A DNA stretch of 64,000 nt from NCBI RefSeq assembly GCF_040958695.1, contig NZ_CP162599.1, positions 2,018,001-2,082,000 of the forward strand. The letters run 5' to 3'. Shown here in pieces: positions 43,683-54,035 of this stretch; the first letter of the stretch is position 1, and every line of letters begins with the position of its first letter. The notes under the pieces are model-generated. The model saw only the letters and a list, made by a program, of their open reading frames with translations. It made no database searches and was not told the origin of the DNA. The DNA comes from Ornithinibacillus sp. 4-3 (GTDB lineage: Bacteria; Bacillota; Bacilli; Bacillales; Amphibacillaceae). The translations under genes were made by a program, and so were the position numbers.

Positions 43683-44180
43683 TTATTTCTTCTTATCTAT
43701 TACTACATGATTAAACATCGATCCATCTATTGTCACATCAAAAGCTAGTCCAAACCCTACCACATAACGACCTTCATGTGGTGTTAATTCAAATAATGAA
43801 AAATCTAAGCCCCTTAATAAATTCATTAAGCTTGGCTGAAATACTTCATTAAACACTTCAAATATTTCTTCATTGTCATCATTACCAAGATTCTTGGGTT
43901 TACAAGTAAATCGTAGACGTTCTGTTGCAAACGCATTCTTCGTTTCAGATTCATCCCCTACAAGCAAAACATCTACCCATTCACTCTTATCTGCTAAATC
44001 ATGATGCTCGGCAATCTGACTAATATACACATAGAGTTTATTATCTTTTTTCACAAAAGGTGCTATGCTACTAAACGGTTTTCCATCTTCATCAACAAAA
44101 CTCAATATTACTGTACGTTTTTTCTCAACGAATGATTGAAACATCCCTCTGTGTTTATCTAGATCAATTTCTTTCTTCAA
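43683..44180 (-). CDS. HugZ-like haem utilisation protein (pyridoxamine phosphate oxidase fold)
   Basis: A 165-residue split-barrel protein. The N-terminal strand region (KKRTVILSFVDEDGKPFSSIAPFV) and ISQIAEHHDLADKSEWVDVLLVGDE resemble pyridoxamine phosphate oxidase-like proteins. The C-terminal HEGRYVVGFGLAFDV is typical of HugZ, which binds and degrades haem to release iron. Placement in a Fur-controlled haem ABC operon strongly supports that role. The start is TTG 44180, 7 nt after GAGGG. It follows the ATPase gene by 15 bp. Confidence 0.82.
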   Translation of the reverse strand: MKKEIDLDKHRGMFQSFVEKKRTVILSFVDEDGKPFSSIAPFVKKDNKLYVYISQIAEHHDLADKSEWVDVLLVGDESETKNAFATERLRFTCKPKNLGNDDNEEIFEVFNEVFQPSLMNLLRGLDFSLFELTPHEGRYVVGFGLAFDVTIDGSMFNHVVIDKKK

Positions 44181-44195
44181 TGTAATCCCTCGCTT

Positions 44196-44975
44196 TTATT
44201 TTGCTTTTCTTAATAAATGAATTCGTGGTTTCTTCTCTGTAGAGATGTACTGAATTTCCGAGTTCATATGATAAACCTTACGAATCATTTCCTCTGTCAT
44301 TACTTCGATTGGCGTTCCAACCATTTCCCTTTCACCTGATTGAACAACAATCACACGATCACTGTATTGTGAAGCTTGATTTAGGTCATGAAGCACCATT
44401 AATACTGTCATATTTTCTGTTTGATTTAGTTCACTGACTAGTTCTAATACTTCATGCTGATGTGCGATATCTAAATAAGTTGTTGGTTCATCAAGCAAAA
44501 GAATTTTAGGTCGTTGAGCCAACGCCATTGCAATCCACGCTCTCTGTGATTCTCCACCTGATAAGGACGCAACAGCTCTATCTTTAAAAGATCTGAGATT
44601 CGTTTTTTCCAATGCCCATGTAATGATCTCTCTATCTTCATCATTAAATCGCTCAAACCAACGTTTATGTGGCATCCTTCCGTATGAAACAAGATCTTCA
44701 ACAGTCATATCATATGGTGCTTGGTTTTTTTGACTAAGCATGCATAAGGATTGAGATATCTGCTTTGATTTCATTGATTTTAAGTTTTTCCCAGCAATTT
44801 CTACTGTTCCAGCATGATAAGGAATGAAACCCGAAATTGCTTTTAATAAAGTTGATTTTCCTGATCCATTTGGGCCGATAATGGACACTACTTCTCCTTT
44901 ATTCACCGAAAAAGAAAAATCCTGTATTGCTTGCTTTTGATCATAACGAACCGATATCGAATCAACTGTAAACAT
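44196..44975 (-). CDS. Haem/iron ABC transporter ATP-binding protein (FecE/HmuV type)
   Basis: A 259-residue ATPase energising the neighbouring permease. Walker A GPNGSGKSTLL, Q-loop MLSQKNQ, ABC signature LSGGESQRAWIAMALAQ, Walker B ILLLDEPT and the switch histidine in MVLHDLNQA are all present. AAGGAGG lies upstream, and the ATG directly follows the permease stop (TAAATG), so translation is coupled. Confidence 0.94.
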   Translation of the reverse strand: MFTVDSISVRYDQKQAIQDFSFSVNKGEVVSIIGPNGSGKSTLLKAISGFIPYHAGTVEIAGKNLKSMKSKQISQSLCMLSQKNQAPYDMTVEDLVSYGRMPHKRWFERFNDEDREIITWALEKTNLRSFKDRAVASLSGGESQRAWIAMALAQRPKILLLDEPTTYLDIAHQHEVLELVSELNQTENMTVLMVLHDLNQASQYSDRVIVVQSGEREMVGTPIEVMTEEMIRKVYHMNSEIQYISTEKKPRIHLLRKAK

Positions 44976-45965
44976 TTAGAACTTCCTCCTTTTCATTAAA
45001 TATAGAAAATAAGGACCACCAACAACTGCCATTAAAATTCCTGCTGGGATTTCCATTGGTGCAAAGAGTGTTCTACCACCTGTGTCTGCTACAAGTAAAA
45101 CAAGGGCACCTAGTACCATACTCATTGGCAGTAAATATTTATAATTGGAACCGACGATTAATCTTGCCATATGTGGCACAATTAAACCGATAAATCCAAC
45201 TATACCTATTGTTGCTACAGAAATAGCCGCTAAGAAAACTGCAAGTAATGAGAGCAGAATTCTGTTTCGATTTACATTTTCTCCTAGGTTTGCTGCAACC
45301 TGTTCTCCCATACGTATGATATTAAGCTTTCGTATCGCAAATATCGAAATAACCCAACCAATAATGGCATAAGGGACAATTAAGCTTAAAGCATTATTAC
45401 CTTTTGCTGCTAAGCTTCCGTTCATCCATTGTACTGTTGCGGGTAAACGATCACTGAACATAACAGATAAATAACCCATTACTCCACCAGCTAATGCATT
45501 TACCGCTACTCCTGCTAGTATAATAGTTATCGGTGAAATACCATTTCTATTCCAAGCAAGTATAAAAACAACAGTTGCAGCTAGTATTCCTCCCACAAAT
45601 GCTGAGATTGGAATGAAATTGGAATACTGTGGTGCAACCAACATAATAATTAATACAAATGCAGCTGCTCCACTTGTCACACCAGTCAATCCAGGATCAG
45701 CTAAAGGGTTTCCTACTACTGCCTGCAATATTGCACCAGAAACCGCCATATTTGCTCCAATAATCATAGCTAGCAAAACACGAGGTAGGCGTATTTCGAA
45801 AATGATCGTATTATATTCTACTTTTCCTGAGGTTCCAAATATAGTTTGTAATATATCTGGAATAGGTATTTTTACACTACCTAATCCAATTGCTACTACT
45901 GCCATAGATATAGTTAACAACAAAGTGAAAATAATAATTGTTCCGCTGTTTACTTTTTTCGACAT
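44976..45965 (-). CDS. isdF: Haem/iron ABC transporter permease (FecCD family, IsdF-like)
   Basis: A 329-residue integral membrane permease with about ten helices. Family motifs are RLPRVLLAMIIGANMAVSGAILQ, NPLADPGLTGVTSGAA and the ATPase-coupling region GFIGLIVPHMARLIVGSNYKYLLP near residue 255. GRTLFAPMEIPAGILMAVVGGPYFLYL closes it. It lies 14 bp after the IsdE-like gene. The symbol reflects the pairing with an IsdE-like binding protein; a siderophore role is not fully excluded. Confidence 0.9.
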   Translation of the reverse strand: MSKKVNSGTIIIFTLLLTISMAVVAIGLGSVKIPIPDILQTIFGTSGKVEYNTIIFEIRLPRVLLAMIIGANMAVSGAILQAVVGNPLADPGLTGVTSGAAAFVLIIMLVAPQYSNFIPISAFVGGILAATVVFILAWNRNGISPITIILAGVAVNALAGGVMGYLSVMFSDRLPATVQWMNGSLAAKGNNALSLIVPYAIIGWVISIFAIRKLNIIRMGEQVAANLGENVNRNRILLSLLAVFLAAISVATIGIVGFIGLIVPHMARLIVGSNYKYLLPMSMVLGALVLLVADTGGRTLFAPMEIPAGILMAVVGGPYFLYLMKRRKF

Positions 45966-45979
45966 ATATACGGCCTCTT

Positions 45980-47020
45980 TTACTCAATAAAGAAATTTAC
46001 AACTTCAGATAATGCTGTTTCCACATTCAAAATTGACGTTACACCAAAAACTTCATAATCAAGAATATGAATATTATCATTTTCATAAGCTGAAAGTGTT
46101 TTCCATAAATCATTATTCTCTACTTCTTTTTCAAACATTTCTTCTGTAGCACCATGATCACCTGAGGCAAGTACAAGAATTAGATCTGGATCAGCTACAA
46201 CAATATCTTCCATATTCATTGTGGAATAAGTTGATTCTACATTTAGAAGCGTTGTCGCAATATTTTCTGCTCCTAGTCTATCTACTAAGCTACCTAAATA
46301 AGATTGATCACTCATCACCATAAATGAATCAGATGTACCGATCATCAGCATAACACTTGGCAATGTTTCGTCTTCCATTAATTGCACGAGTTCATTTTCT
46401 TTATCTAAAATAGATTGTAGCTTCTCATTCATTTCTTCTGTTTTCCCGTAGTATGTACCTAATGCTTTAAAAGCTAGCTTTAAATCATCAAATGAATCGG
46501 TACGTAAATAAGCAGTTGGTAAATCCATTCCACCTAAACTTTCTTCTAACGAACTACGAAGTGATTCAGCTCCAAGTACTAAATCAGGTGATAATTCAGT
46601 AATGACTTCTAAATCTGGTGCCATCGGTGATCCAATTTGATCAATATCTTTAAAATCCTCTGGCAGTGGGTTTGTAGAAGTGGGAACACCTACTGGAGTT
46701 ATATCAAGCAGAGAAAGCATTTCTGCTAGTGGTACAGAAGTAGTGATTAATCGTTCTGGGATCTCTTCAGGAAATTCTTCCAATGCTTCATTCAAGTCTG
46801 CTTCATCTATTCCATCATTTTCTAATGTCAAACCAACTTCTTCTGCTTCATTATTTTCTTCTAGGCCTTCTTCTTCATTCTCTACCTCTTGTTCTGCTAC
46901 TTTCTCATCTGTAGCATCTCCATCGTCATTGCTACAAGCAACTAATAAAGCCATCATTGCTAACAATAAAATAAGATAGGCTTTTCCTATCCCTTTTCTC
47001 TTTCTTACTATGTAATCCAT
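45980..47020 (-). CDS. isdE: IsdE-like haem-binding lipoprotein of an ABC transporter
   Basis: A 346-residue lipoprotein anchored outside the membrane. The start is ATG 47020 after GGAGGG; the signal sequence ends in LLVAC with C29 as the lipid cysteine. An acidic linker (about 31-80) leads to a cluster A-III binding fold. GSPMAPDLEVI (M133) matches the haem-ligand methionine of S. aureus IsdE (GQPMEPN), and a histidine in SGDHGATEE lies where IsdE has its second ligand. GVPTSTNPLPEDFKDI also follows IsdE. This supports haem as the ligand. Confidence 0.88.
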   Translation of the reverse strand: MDYIVRKRKGIGKAYLILLLAMMALLVACSNDDGDATDEKVAEQEVENEEEGLEENNEAEEVGLTLENDGIDEADLNEALEEFPEEIPERLITTSVPLAEMLSLLDITPVGVPTSTNPLPEDFKDIDQIGSPMAPDLEVITELSPDLVLGAESLRSSLEESLGGMDLPTAYLRTDSFDDLKLAFKALGTYYGKTEEMNEKLQSILDKENELVQLMEDETLPSVMLMIGTSDSFMVMSDQSYLGSLVDRLGAENIATTLLNVESTYSTMNMEDIVVADPDLILVLASGDHGATEEMFEKEVENNDLWKTLSAYENDNIHILDYEVFGVTSILNVETALSEVVNFFIE

Positions 47021-47038
47021 CTCGTCTTCCCTCCAATT

Positions 47039-47057
47039 GATAATGATTTTCATTCTC
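47039..47057. promoter_or_regulatory. Fur box 1 of the haem operon
   Basis: GATAATGATTTTCATTCTC matches 17 of 19 bases of the consensus GATAATGATTATCATTATC. It lies between the promoter and the isdE start. Confidence 0.75.
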
Positions 47058-47065
47058 TTTTATAA

Positions 47066-47094
47066 ATGATAATGGTTATCATTATCAAAGTCAA
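47066..47094 (-). promoter_or_regulatory. Promoter of the haem operon
   Basis: TTGACT (47089-47094), 17-bp spacer, TATCAT (47066-47071) on the minus strand. The main Fur box covers the spacer and -10, so bound Fur should exclude RNA polymerase. Confidence 0.7.
47068..47086. promoter_or_regulatory. Fur box 2 of the haem operon
   Basis: GATAATGGTTATCATTATC matches 18 of 19 bases of the Fur consensus and overlaps the promoter. Iron-replete repression of the operon is expected. Confidence 0.88.
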
Positions 47095-47213
47095 TGTAAA
47101 ATAAAGAATATTATATACAACATTCAGAGTGAGACTGTAAAAGCTGTATCTCTTTATTTAGCATTGCCTAGATCCACTGAATCCCACTAACTGCTCGTAA
47201 AATTAATCTGCTA

Positions 47214-47255
47214 CACAAAAAAAGCCAAGCATCCATTTATACATGGATACTTGAC
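47214..47255 (-). terminator. Rho-independent terminator of deoC
   Basis: Stem GTCAAGTATCCAT/ATGGATGCTTGGC (wobble pairs) is followed on the minus strand by TTTTTTTGTG, about 27 bp past the deoC stop. Confidence 0.85.
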
Positions 47256-47281
47256 TTTTGCTTCATTTCTATTCTCATTGT

Positions 47282-47935
47282 TTATTCTTGAACAATCGTT
47301 ACACTAGCACTTGCACCAATACGAGTAGCTCCAGCTTTTATCATGGCTTTTGCTTGCTCATTATTTTTTACTCCTCCAGACGCTTTAACACCTAGGCTCG
47401 GGCCAACTGTATTACGCATCAATTCAACATCTGAAATCGTTGCTCCACCCGAACTAAAACCAGTCGATGTTTTGACAAAATCTGCACCTGACGCTTTAGC
47501 AATCTCACAAGCTCTTACTTTCTCTTCATCTGTTAATAAGCAAGTCTCAATAATTACTTTTGTAAGGACTTTATTTTCTTTAGCTACATTTACTACTGCT
47601 GCGATATCGTCTGCTACAAGCTGATCTTTTTTATTTTTCAGTGCACTAATATTAATCACCATATCTACTTCTGTTGCACCATCTTCAATGGCTTGTTTTG
47701 TTTCATATGCTTTCACCGTTGACACAGATGCACCTAATGGAAAGCCAATAACTGTGCATACTTCAACAGGAGAATCCTTTAATTTTTCATGACAGTAAGA
47801 GACCCATAATGGATTCACACAAACAGAAGCGAATTCATAATTTAATGCTTCTGTTAATAGCTTATCTATTGCCCGTTGATCCGCATCGGGTTTTAATAAT
47901 GTATGATCAATATATTTTGCTAAAGACTTATTCAT
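47282..47935 (-). CDS. deoC: Deoxyribose-phosphate aldolase
   Basis: A 217-residue class I aldolase that splits 2-deoxyribose 5-phosphate into glyceraldehyde 3-phosphate and acetaldehyde. The Schiff-base lysine lies in [16 protein letters not shown], a second active lysine in VKASGGVKN, and KVIIETCLL precedes them. It follows prmA by 27 bp and is probably the last gene of the heat-shock run. rsmE and mtaB, normal neighbours of prmA, are absent. Confidence 0.96.
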   Translation of the reverse strand: MNKSLAKYIDHTLLKPDADQRAIDKLLTEALNYEFASVCVNPLWVSYCHEKLKDSPVEVCTVIGFPLGASVSTVKAYETKQAIEDGATEVDMVINISALKNKKDQLVADDIAAVVNVAKENKVLTKVIIETCLLTDEEKVRACEIAKASGADFVKTSTGFSSGGATISDVELMRNTVGPSLGVKASGGVKNNEQAKAMIKAGATRIGASASVTIVQE

Positions 47936-47962
47936 TTCCTTACTCCCACCTTTTTAAAAGAC

Positions 47963-48901
47963 TTACTTTTTCGCAATAATAGAGACCCAATCCTTTAATT
48001 CATTTACTTCAACAATGGAAAAACCAGCAGCAGTCATTTTATCAATAACCTCTTGTTTTTTCTTCTGAATAATTCCTGCTGTAATAAACATCCCGTCTGT
48101 CTTTAAAAGACGATATGCATCATCAACACAAAGTAAAATAATTTCTGCTAAAATATTTGCAACAATAACATCTGCCTGGGTATCAATATCTTTTAAAAGA
48201 TTGTTTTCTCTTGCTTCTACCAAATTCGCAAGTCCATTTATTTCAGCATTCATCTTTGTACTATTAATTGCGACAGGATCGATATCAAATGCATAGGATT
48301 TCTGTGCACCTATTAAACATCCAGCAATGCTTAGCACTCCAGACCCACAGCCAACATCTATCATCGTATCATTTGGTTTCACATATTGTTCTAAACCACG
48401 TACACTTTGCATCGTTGTTGGATGTGTACCAGTTCCAAATGCCATACCAGGATCTAACTCAATTAATAAGCCATCCTCAGGCATATTCTCTACTTTCTCC
48501 CAAGTAGGTGCAATCGTGATTTTTTCTGATATTTTTACAGGTTTATAATATTTCTTCCATTCATTCGCCCAATCATCTTCATGAATTTCCTTTGAAGTCA
48601 GTTGATTTTGTCCTAAATCTATACCCAAACTTGCTAAATCATCTATCTTCCCTTTAATTTGCTCAATTTGTTTCTCTGCATTTGCTTCCCTAGGTAGATA
48701 AAACTTTATATATATCCCTTCTTTTGGAAAGTTCCCTAGATCAAGCTCATAGATTTCACCAAAAAAACTATCTCTTTCTTTCGTAAGATCTAATGGATCT
48801 TCAATTACAACTCCATTAACACCAGCTTCTTCAATAATATTTGTAATAGCCTCTTGTGCTTCATTTGTTGTATGAATACAAATTTCTAACCATTTTTTCA
48901 A
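47963..48901 (-). CDS. prmA: Ribosomal protein L11 methyltransferase
   Basis: A 312-residue AdoMet-dependent enzyme that trimethylates ribosomal protein L11. An N-terminal substrate-recognition domain (about 1-110: WLEICIHTTNEAQEAITN) leads to the Rossmann methyltransferase with LDPGMAFGTGTHPTT, IDVGCGSGVLSIAG and VIVANILAEIIL. It starts with TTG at 48901; the ribosome site is weak, so translation may be coupled to dnaJ, which ends 35 bp upstream. Confidence 0.95.
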   Translation of the reverse strand: MKKWLEICIHTTNEAQEAITNIIEEAGVNGVVIEDPLDLTKERDSFFGEIYELDLGNFPKEGIYIKFYLPREANAEKQIEQIKGKIDDLASLGIDLGQNQLTSKEIHEDDWANEWKKYYKPVKISEKITIAPTWEKVENMPEDGLLIELDPGMAFGTGTHPTTMQSVRGLEQYVKPNDTMIDVGCGSGVLSIAGCLIGAQKSYAFDIDPVAINSTKMNAEINGLANLVEARENNLLKDIDTQADVIVANILAEIILLCVDDAYRLLKTDGMFITAGIIQKKKQEVIDKMTAAGFSIVEVNELKDWVSIIAKK

Positions 48902-48935
48902 TCTATTTCACTCATTTCTTTGGTGATTTCTATTC

Positions 48936-50051
48936 TTATTCGCCTTTAAAAGCTTTTTTAAATCTTTTAAAAATCGAATCTTCTTGTTCTTCTGTCGGAT
49001 CATTTCCACCTAGCTCATTAAATTCACGTAGTATTTCTTTTTGCTTCGTTGTTAAGTTCGTTGGTGTTACCACTTTTACCTGAATATGTTGGTCACCTAC
49101 GCCTCTACCATGAACATTTGGAACACCTTTATCTTTCAAACGAAAGACTTTGCCTGATTGTGTTCCAGCTGGGATTTTTAATTTTACTTTACCATGTACA
49201 GTTGGGACTTCAATTTCATCCCCTAAAGCTACTTGAGCAAATGTTAAAGGCAGCTCACAGTATATATTATCTCCTTCGCGCTGGAAGTACTCATGTGGAC
49301 GAACTTCTACAACAACATATAAATCACCAGGAGGGCCACCGTTTATACCAGATTCTCCCTTACCTGCGATACGAATTTGTTGACCGTCATCAATTCCTGC
49401 TGGGATTGATATTTTCACCTTCACTTGTTTTGTTACACGACCTGTACCATGACATGTCGTACATTTCTCAGGAATGATTTTTCCAGTACCACCACAATGA
49501 TTACATGTACGGCGATTTACAATTCGACCAAAAGGTGTATTTTGCTCCACGTTAATTTGTCCAGATCCATGACATGTTGTACATGTCTTAGCACTTGTTC
49601 CAGGTTTTGCACCTGAGCCATGACAAGTCTCACAATCTGTCTCTTTTGGAAGTGTTATTTCTGTTTCTTTTCCAAAAACAGCTTCCTCAAAATTCAATAT
49701 CATGCGATATTGCAAATCATTTCCTTGCTGAGGTGCATTGGGGTCAGGGCGTCTGCCTCCACCACCAAAGAACATATCAAAGATATCGCCGAAGCCAGAG
49801 AAGTCTCCACTACCGCCAAAACCTTGGCTTTGAGGTCCTGCATGCCCAAATTGATCATATTGAGCCCGTTTTTCCTCATTGCTTAAAACTTCATATGCTT
49901 CTTTCGCTTCTTTGAACTTTGCCTCTGCATTTTCTTCTTTTGATACATCTGGATGATATTTTCGAGCTAATACTCTATATGCTTTACGAATATCTTGCTT
50001 CGAAGCATTTTTATCAACACCAAGCACTTCATAATAATCACGCTTACTCAC
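48936..50051 (-). CDS. dnaJ: Chaperone protein DnaJ
   Basis: A 371-residue Hsp40 co-chaperone that stimulates DnaK. The J domain has YHPDVS (HPD triad), a Gly/Phe region follows ([24 protein letters not shown]), and the zinc domain has four CxxCxGxG repeats ([32 protein letters not shown]). The C-terminal substrate domains follow. The start is GTG 50051. A strong terminator after dnaK separates it from the upstream genes, so some expression may need its own promoter. Confidence 0.97.
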   Translation of the reverse strand: MSKRDYYEVLGVDKNASKQDIRKAYRVLARKYHPDVSKEENAEAKFKEAKEAYEVLSNEEKRAQYDQFGHAGPQSQGFGGSGDFSGFGDIFDMFFGGGGRRPDPNAPQQGNDLQYRMILNFEEAVFGKETEITLPKETDCETCHGSGAKPGTSAKTCTTCHGSGQINVEQNTPFGRIVNRRTCNHCGGTGKIIPEKCTTCHGTGRVTKQVKVKISIPAGIDDGQQIRIAGKGESGINGGPPGDLYVVVEVRPHEYFQREGDNIYCELPLTFAQVALGDEIEVPTVHGKVKLKIPAGTQSGKVFRLKDKGVPNVHGRGVGDQHIQVKVVTPTNLTTKQKEILREFNELGGNDPTEEQEDSIFKRFKKAFKGE

Positions 50052-50212
50052 TAAAATTCACGCTCCCAATCTTCTACTACCTATGCTTTAGTCTAACATT
50101 GGCCGTCTATCCTGCCAATCAATTATGTTTAGTCTTATTCATCATGTAAAAACTTGGCAAGTGGATTGCCTTCGTTGCACGTTCATCAACTAAGAACGTA
50201 TTCTTAAAGTGG

Positions 50213-50254
50213 AAAAAAGTCAAAGTCAAGGAATTCCTGACTTTGACTTTTTTA
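50213..50254. terminator. Strong palindromic terminator between dnaK and dnaJ
   Basis: A perfect 16-bp stem AAAAAAGTCAAAGTCA/TGACTTTGACTTTTTT surrounds AGGAATTCC. It lies 7 bp past the dnaK stop codon and ends in a U-run on both strands. Confidence 0.88.
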
Positions 50255-50260
50255 AATTAA

Positions 50261-52096
<1,836 letters not shown>

Positions 52097-52120
52097 TCAT
52101 TTCCTCCTAAAATCCATAGC

Positions 52121-52690
52121 CTATTTATTTACTTTAACCATTGCAGGTCGAATAACACGATCGTGGATAAGATATCCTTTTTGTAGTTCTTCTAGTATTT
52201 CATTTGATTCTTTTTCTTCGTCTTCTACTTGCATGATTGCATGATGTAAGTTCGGATCAAATGGCTGACCAATCGTTTCAATTTGCTGAATCCCGTGTGA
52301 TGCTAAGGCTTCTGTTAATTGATTATAAACCATTTGAATTCCTTCAATGATACCTTGATTGCTTTCATTTGTTTCTACTTGTAAAGCACGTTCAAAATTA
52401 TCTAATACAGGAAGTAAATCGCTCGCTAAGTCTTGTGATTTATACTTGCGTTCTGCGACTCTCTCCTTTTGTGTACGCTTTTTAAAATTATCATACTCCG
52501 CTTGTAAGCGTAGATAGCGATTTAATGTTTCTTCCTGCTCTGTACGCAGTTTTTCAAGTTCTGCTTGTTCAGGTTGGGATTCCTCGATTATTGTAACTTC
52601 TGCATCTTCATCTACTTCTTCGGTTTCTTGTTCAAGAATTACCTCGTCAACTTCCTCCGAAGCAATATTTTCTTTATTTTTCTCTTCCAA
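52121..52690 (-). CDS. grpE: Nucleotide exchange factor GrpE
   Basis: A 189-residue dimeric co-chaperone that releases ADP from DnaK. A very acidic N-terminus (EEVDEVILEQETEEVDEDAE) is followed by a long coiled coil (about 55-100) and the beta domain with GQPFDPNLHHAIMQVE and GYLIHDRVIRPAMVKV. An ATG at 52710-52711 is frame-open but has no ribosome site; AGGAGG lies 8 nt before TTG 52690, the likely start. Confidence 0.95.
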   Translation of the reverse strand: MEEKNKENIASEEVDEVILEQETEEVDEDAEVTIIEESQPEQAELEKLRTEQEETLNRYLRLQAEYDNFKKRTQKERVAERKYKSQDLASDLLPVLDNFERALQVETNESNQGIIEGIQMVYNQLTEALASHGIQQIETIGQPFDPNLHHAIMQVEDEEKESNEILEELQKGYLIHDRVIRPAMVKVNK

Positions 52691-52826
52691 CTTTGGTACC
52701 TCCTGGAGCATATTTTATCGCAAATCAACTCTTCAATTATAGGAAATTTCTATCCTATTTAGAAGATTTTTGATTACCTCATATTTTTATTCAAGGGTAA
52801 TTTAATGGTTTATTTGTCTAACATAG

Positions 52827-53867
52827 CTACCCTTTATGTTTATACCATATGTCTAGGGCATCTGTCATTTCATTTGATAAATTACGTAGCAGGTGAATTC
52901 CTTTGTCATACCTCATTCTAGTTGGTCCAATCAATGCGATTGTTCCTGCCTGATTATCAGATAATCTATAAGTCGTTGTAATCAAACTGAAATCCTTGAT
53001 GGCATCTACTTTATTTTCATTGCCAATTGTAACCTTAATTCCTGTTTCTAGCTGTTCATATGCTTTTAACATTTGAACAAGCTCCTCTTCTCTTTCCATC
53101 ATGGAATAAAAAGAATAGAGCTTCTCTACATTATGAAATTCTGGTTGCATTAAAATATTAGATTTTCCACCTATATACACTTTAATTGGTTGATCATAGA
53201 ACAAGATTTCTTTTAGATAATCAAAAACTAAATCCATATTCTGAATGTATTTATTAATAATGATACGCAATTCCGCGTTTAGCTTTTCCGTTAACTGTGA
53301 AATCGGTACATCTTTTAGACGTTCATTCAAAATATTAGCTAGTTTTTCGATATCTGAAGCTTTCATATTCTCTGGAATAGAAAAAGTTCGATGCTCCACA
53401 TATCCAGTATTTGTAATTAATATAGCTACTGCCATTTGCGGGGATAACGTGACAATTTCTAGCTGCCTAACCTTTGCCTCAGATAGTTCAGGACCTAAAA
53501 TAATAGAAGTGTAATTCGTTAAATCTGATAACACCTGTGCTGATGTTTGCACAATTTGTTCAAATTCAACAACACCATCTTGTAAAAAGTCTCTAATAAT
53601 GTTAGATTTCACATTCTCTACTGGTGCAGTGATTAAATGATCCACATAATATCTGTAACCTTTTTCCGAAGGGACACGTCCTGATGAAGTATGTGTCTTT
53701 TCTAAAAAGCCCAGATCTTCTAATTCTGCCATTACGTTTCTAATGGTTGCAGATGAGACATTAATATTTTCCTTTTTTGAAATAGCATTTGACCCAACAG
53801 GATTAGCCGTCTCAATAAAGTCATCAACAATGGCTTGAAATATCAGTAATTGTCTAAGTGTTAACAT
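52827..53867 (-). CDS. hrcA: Heat-inducible transcription repressor HrcA
   Basis: A 346-residue repressor that binds CIRCE and is kept active by GroEL. The N-terminal winged helix (LTLRQLLIFQAIVDDFIETANPVGS; SSATIRNVMAELEDLGFLEKTHTSSGRVPSEKGYRYYVDHL) precedes GAF-like and insert domains. It starts at ATG 53867 after GGGGTGATT; an upstream extension overlaps CIRCE. First gene of the operon and autoregulated. Confidence 0.96.
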   Translation of the reverse strand: MLTLRQLLIFQAIVDDFIETANPVGSNAISKKENINVSSATIRNVMAELEDLGFLEKTHTSSGRVPSEKGYRYYVDHLITAPVENVKSNIIRDFLQDGVVEFEQIVQTSAQVLSDLTNYTSIILGPELSEAKVRQLEIVTLSPQMAVAILITNTGYVEHRTFSIPENMKASDIEKLANILNERLKDVPISQLTEKLNAELRIIINKYIQNMDLVFDYLKEILFYDQPIKVYIGGKSNILMQPEFHNVEKLYSFYSMMEREEELVQMLKAYEQLETGIKVTIGNENKVDAIKDFSLITTTYRLSDNQAGTIALIGPTRMRYDKGIHLLRNLSNEMTDALDIWYKHKG

Positions 53868-53881
53868 GATAATCACCCCTG

Positions 53882-53908
53882 TTAGCACTCTATGCTTACG
53901 AGTGCTAA
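53882..53908. promoter_or_regulatory. CIRCE operator
   Basis: Perfect TTAGCACTC-N9-GAGTGCTAA, the HrcA binding site, 15 bp before the hrcA start and just downstream of the promoter. Confidence 0.98.
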
Positions 53909-53918
53909 TGCTATTAAT

Positions 53919-53947
53919 AAATTATCAAATCTTAAATTTTTTGTCAA
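53919..53947 (-). promoter_or_regulatory. Sigma-A promoter of the hrcA operon
   Basis: TTGACA (53942-53947), 17-bp spacer, TAATTT (53919-53924) on the minus strand; the start of transcription falls at the edge of CIRCE. Confidence 0.82.
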
Positions 53948-54035
53948 CGATAGAAGCATAAGATAATGGAATTCTAAACAAAGAAATTATTTTATAAGCT
54001 ATTTCACAAATCCTTCACTGATTTCTAGTTCAAAC

